Below, piece after piece: positions 20,144-21,746 of a stretch of DNA of 21,746 nucleotides. Source of the stretch: Gemmatimonadaceae bacterium (GTDB lineage: Bacteria; Gemmatimonadota; Gemmatimonadetes; Gemmatimonadales; Gemmatimonadaceae); NCBI GenBank assembly GCA_017881545.1, contig JADGQU010000005.1, forward strand, positions 1-21,746, given 5' to 3'. Positions within the stretch are counted from its first letter, which is position 1; every line of letters begins with the position of its first letter. A program made the position numbers and the translations under genes. The notes under the pieces are model-generated. The model was given only the letters and a program-made list of their open reading frames with translations, did no database searches and was not told where the DNA came from.

Positions 20144-21072
20144 GTGAAATCGTAATAGGTGTCGACGGCGGTGGATCGAAGACCCGCGTTCTCGTTGGCA
20201 CAGCGGAAGGGGAAGTTCTCGCGACGGTCGAGGGAGGCAAATCTGCTGTCACGCCCGGAGAGGCTCAGCGTTCGGCCGACGTCATCGCGGAGCTGGTCAC
20301 GCGCGCACTCGCGGAGATCGCGCAGCCGGGTGCCGTCTTTCCTCGCGTTCTCTACTGCGGCGTCGCGGGCACCGGTCGGGACGAAGAGCGTCGCGCGCTG
20401 CATTCCGCGCTCGACGCAAAGGAGCTCGCTGAAGAGGTCATCATCGATTCCGACGGCCTGATCGCGATGTACGACGCGTTCGACGACCGTGCGGGGATTC
20501 TTCTCGTCGTGGGAACCGGCTCGATCGCGTACGGCCGGAGTCCGGCCGGGGAGATAGTTCGCTGCGGAGGCTGGGGCCCGGCGTTCGGCGACGAAGGAAG
20601 CGGCGGCTGGATCGGAAAGCGCGCGTTGAGCATCGTTGCGGCTTCGAGCGACGGACGCGAACCACCGACGGCGCTTCTCTTCCCCATTCTGGCCGCTACT
20701 CAGTGCGAGGATGTCGAGGATCTCATTCCGTGGGCCTCGGCAGCCGATGCACGCGCGTTTGCTTCACTCGTGCCGGTGGTATTCGCCTCGGCCGCGGCCG
20801 GAGATCCCCGCGCCAGCGCCTTGCTCGCCCTCGCGGCCGAAGAGCTGGTGCTCCATATCCGCGCGCTGGCGCGTCACCTGTTTGTCGACGAGCGTGCGGC
20901 GGTTGCTGTGGCGTTTAGCGGTGGTCTTATGGACCGCGGGTCGCCGCTCAGGAAGCGGCTGGAGCAGCGCCTGAAGTCCGCGGTGCCGGGGGCACAGATT
21001 CGATCGGAAGAAGTCCTTCCTGCGCGAGGAGCACTTCGGGCTGCGGCTCGGAGAATTCACCTTCCCACCTAG
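20140..21072 (+). CDS. BadF/BadG/N-acetylglucosamine-kinase-type ATPase, probable amino-sugar kinase
   Basis: An ASKHA-fold kinase of 310 residues. The phosphate-1 loop is IGVDGGGSKT (6-15), phosphate-2 is VVGTGSIAYG (123-132), and the diagnostic GGWGPAFGDEGSG spans 143-155. The D103-S-D105 region carries the expected catalytic Asp. The adenosine-side AFSGGLMD lies near residues 264-271, and PARGAL is close to the C terminus. Relatives phosphorylate GlcNAc, glucosamine or MurNAc, or activate benzoyl-CoA reductase; no reductase genes are near, and the SSS symporter and NamZ favour an amino-sugar kinase. The start is TTG, overlapping the symporter's TGA, with GGAG 13 bases upstream. The last 125 bases overlap the convergent symporter gene on the opposite strand. 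Confidence 0.9.
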   Translation: MSEIVIGVDGGGSKTRVLVGTAEGEVLATVEGGKSAVTPGEAQRSADVIAELVTRALAEIAQPGAVFPRVLYCGVAGTGRDEERRALHSALDAKELAEEVIIDSDGLIAMYDAFDDRAGILLVVGTGSIAYGRSPAGEIVRCGGWGPAFGDEGSGGWIGKRALSIVAASSDGREPPTALLFPILAATQCEDVEDLIPWASAADARAFASLVPVVFASAAAGDPRASALLALAAEELVLHIRALARHLFVDERAAVAVAFSGGLMDRGSPLRKRLEQRLKSAVPGAQIRSEEVLPARGALRAAARRIHLPT

Positions 21073-21746
21073 CCATCACGACTGTCGCCAGACAGTTGCC
21101 GATGAGATTCGTGCTGGTGCGCGCCATGTCCATCAGCGCGTCGACTCCGAGAATGATTGCCACGCCCTCGAGCGGCAAGCCGAACGTCGCCAGTGTTCCT
21201 GAAAGAATCACGAGCGACGCGCGCGGGACCGCGGCGACGCCTTTGCTGGTGATCATGAGCGTCAGCATCATGAAAACCTGAGTCATCAGCGTCATCGGAA
21301 CACCGGCCGCCTGCGCCACGAACACCGAGGCCACCGCCAGATAGAGAGTCGATCCGTCGAGATTGAACGAGTACCCGGTCGGCATCACGAACGCGACGAT
21401 TCGCCTCGGAACTCCAATCGCTTCCATCGACTGCATCGCGAGCGGTAGAGCCGCCTCTGACGATGTCGTCGAGAACGCTATCAGCGCCGGTGACCTCACC
21501 GCGCGAATGAATCGGCGGAGCGGCACCCTGAACAGCAGGGCGACCGGCAACAGCACTCCGAGGAAGAACACGACCAGCGCCCCGTATAGCGTAAGTATCA
21601 GCTTGCCAAGGTTGAAAAGGACGCCGAGTCCACTATGACCCACCGTGACCGCGATCGCGGCACCAATACCGAACGGGGCGAACCGCATCACGATCATCGT
21701 GAACTTGAACATGACGTCGGCGAGACCCTCGCACCCGGCGAGACGC
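20948..21746 (-). CDS. Dicarboxylate/amino acid:cation symporter (DAACS, GltP/DctA-like), C-terminal part
   Basis: An inner-membrane transporter for glutamate, aspartate or C4-dicarboxylates coupled to sodium or protons. The start is beyond the right edge: the frame runs on into 21746 with ...EGLADVMFKFTMIVMRFAPFGIGAA, which is internal DAACS sequence. Visible hallmarks are the hairpin serine motif TTSSEAALPLAMQ, the unwound-helix motif YSFNLDGSTLY (the NMDGT equivalent, here NLDGS), TSKGVAAVPRA, and DALMDMARTSTNLIGNCLA with the substrate-binding Asp, Arg and Asn. The family normally ends soon after the ARWEGE-like sequence; here about 35 further residues (rich in Pro, Glu and Ala) are read from DNA that also encodes the C terminus of the kinase on the other strand. 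Confidence 0.9.
   Translation of the reverse strand, partial: RLAGCEGLADVMFKFTMIVMRFAPFGIGAAIAVTVGHSGLGVLFNLGKLILTLYGALVVFFLGVLLPVALLFRVPLRRFIRAVRSPALIAFSTTSSEAALPLAMQSMEAIGVPRRIVAFVMPTGYSFNLDGSTLYLAVASVFVAQAAGVPMTLMTQVFMMLTLMITSKGVAAVPRASLVILSGTLATFGLPLEGVAIILGVDALMDMARTSTNLIGNCLATVVMARWEGEFSEPQPEVLLAQEGLLPIESVPPAPRTSGAAPAAS

Overview
The window is high-GC bacterial chromosome, mostly core metabolism, with no phage, IS, CRISPR or plasmid signature. GTG/TTG starts, 1-4 nt start/stop overlaps, several small lineage-type proteins, a myo-inositol-phosphate synthase / CDP-alcohol transferase pair and a NamZ (DUF1343) lipoprotein together suggest a Gemmatimonadota-like organism. That placement is inference from gene content, not from a marker gene.

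Layout. (1) 1-3105, minus strand: smpB > N-acetylmuramoyl-L-alanine amidase > pyrD > pyrF (cut by the left edge). (2) 3212-3380, plus strand: tRNA-Leu(CAG) with a clear promoter, facing a minus-strand Rrf2/IscR-like regulator (3400-3897) across a shared terminator hairpin. The Rrf2 promoter appears to give a leaderless mRNA. (3) 3898-4214: noncoding, filled by a ~180-nt inverted-repeat element (copy 1). (4) 4215-14043, minus strand: a tightly packed 13-gene colinear block, in transcription order CDP-alcohol phosphatidyltransferase > inositol-phosphate synthase > lipoprotein > 97-aa protein > 88-aa membrane protein > 2-oxoacid dehydrogenase E2 > 85-aa protein > 88-aa protein > PHP phosphoesterase > pteridine-reductase-like SDR > thioredoxin reductase > metallo-beta-lactamase-fold hydrolase > aspartate ammonia-lyase. 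(5) 14108-14544: a small lipoprotein gene and its terminator. (6) 14545-14901: noncoding, holding copy 2 of the inverted-repeat element. (7) 14902-21072: minus-strand NamZ, diverging from plus-strand sodium:solute symporter > A-type Fe-S carrier > second sodium:solute symporter > BadF/BadG-type sugar kinase. This reads as a cell-wall amino-sugar salvage locus. (8) 20948-21746: convergent DAACS (glutamate/dicarboxylate:cation) symporter, cut by the right edge, whose 3' end overlaps the kinase gene by 125 bp.

How the genes work together. The CDP-alcohol transferase and inositol-phosphate synthase can make phosphatidylinositol phosphate from glucose-6-phosphate and CDP-diacylglycerol. NamZ would release MurNAc from peptidoglycan strands, the symporters could import amino sugars, and the BadF-type kinase could phosphorylate them. 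The amidase in region 1 is a second peptidoglycan enzyme.

The most unusual signals are structural. First, two copies of a long inverted-repeat element keep perfect central pairing through a compensatory base change. Second, a near-perfect hairpin buries the ribosome binding site, ATG and first codons of the second symporter. Third, a diverged 47-nt tandem duplication supplies the stop codon of the amidase gene.
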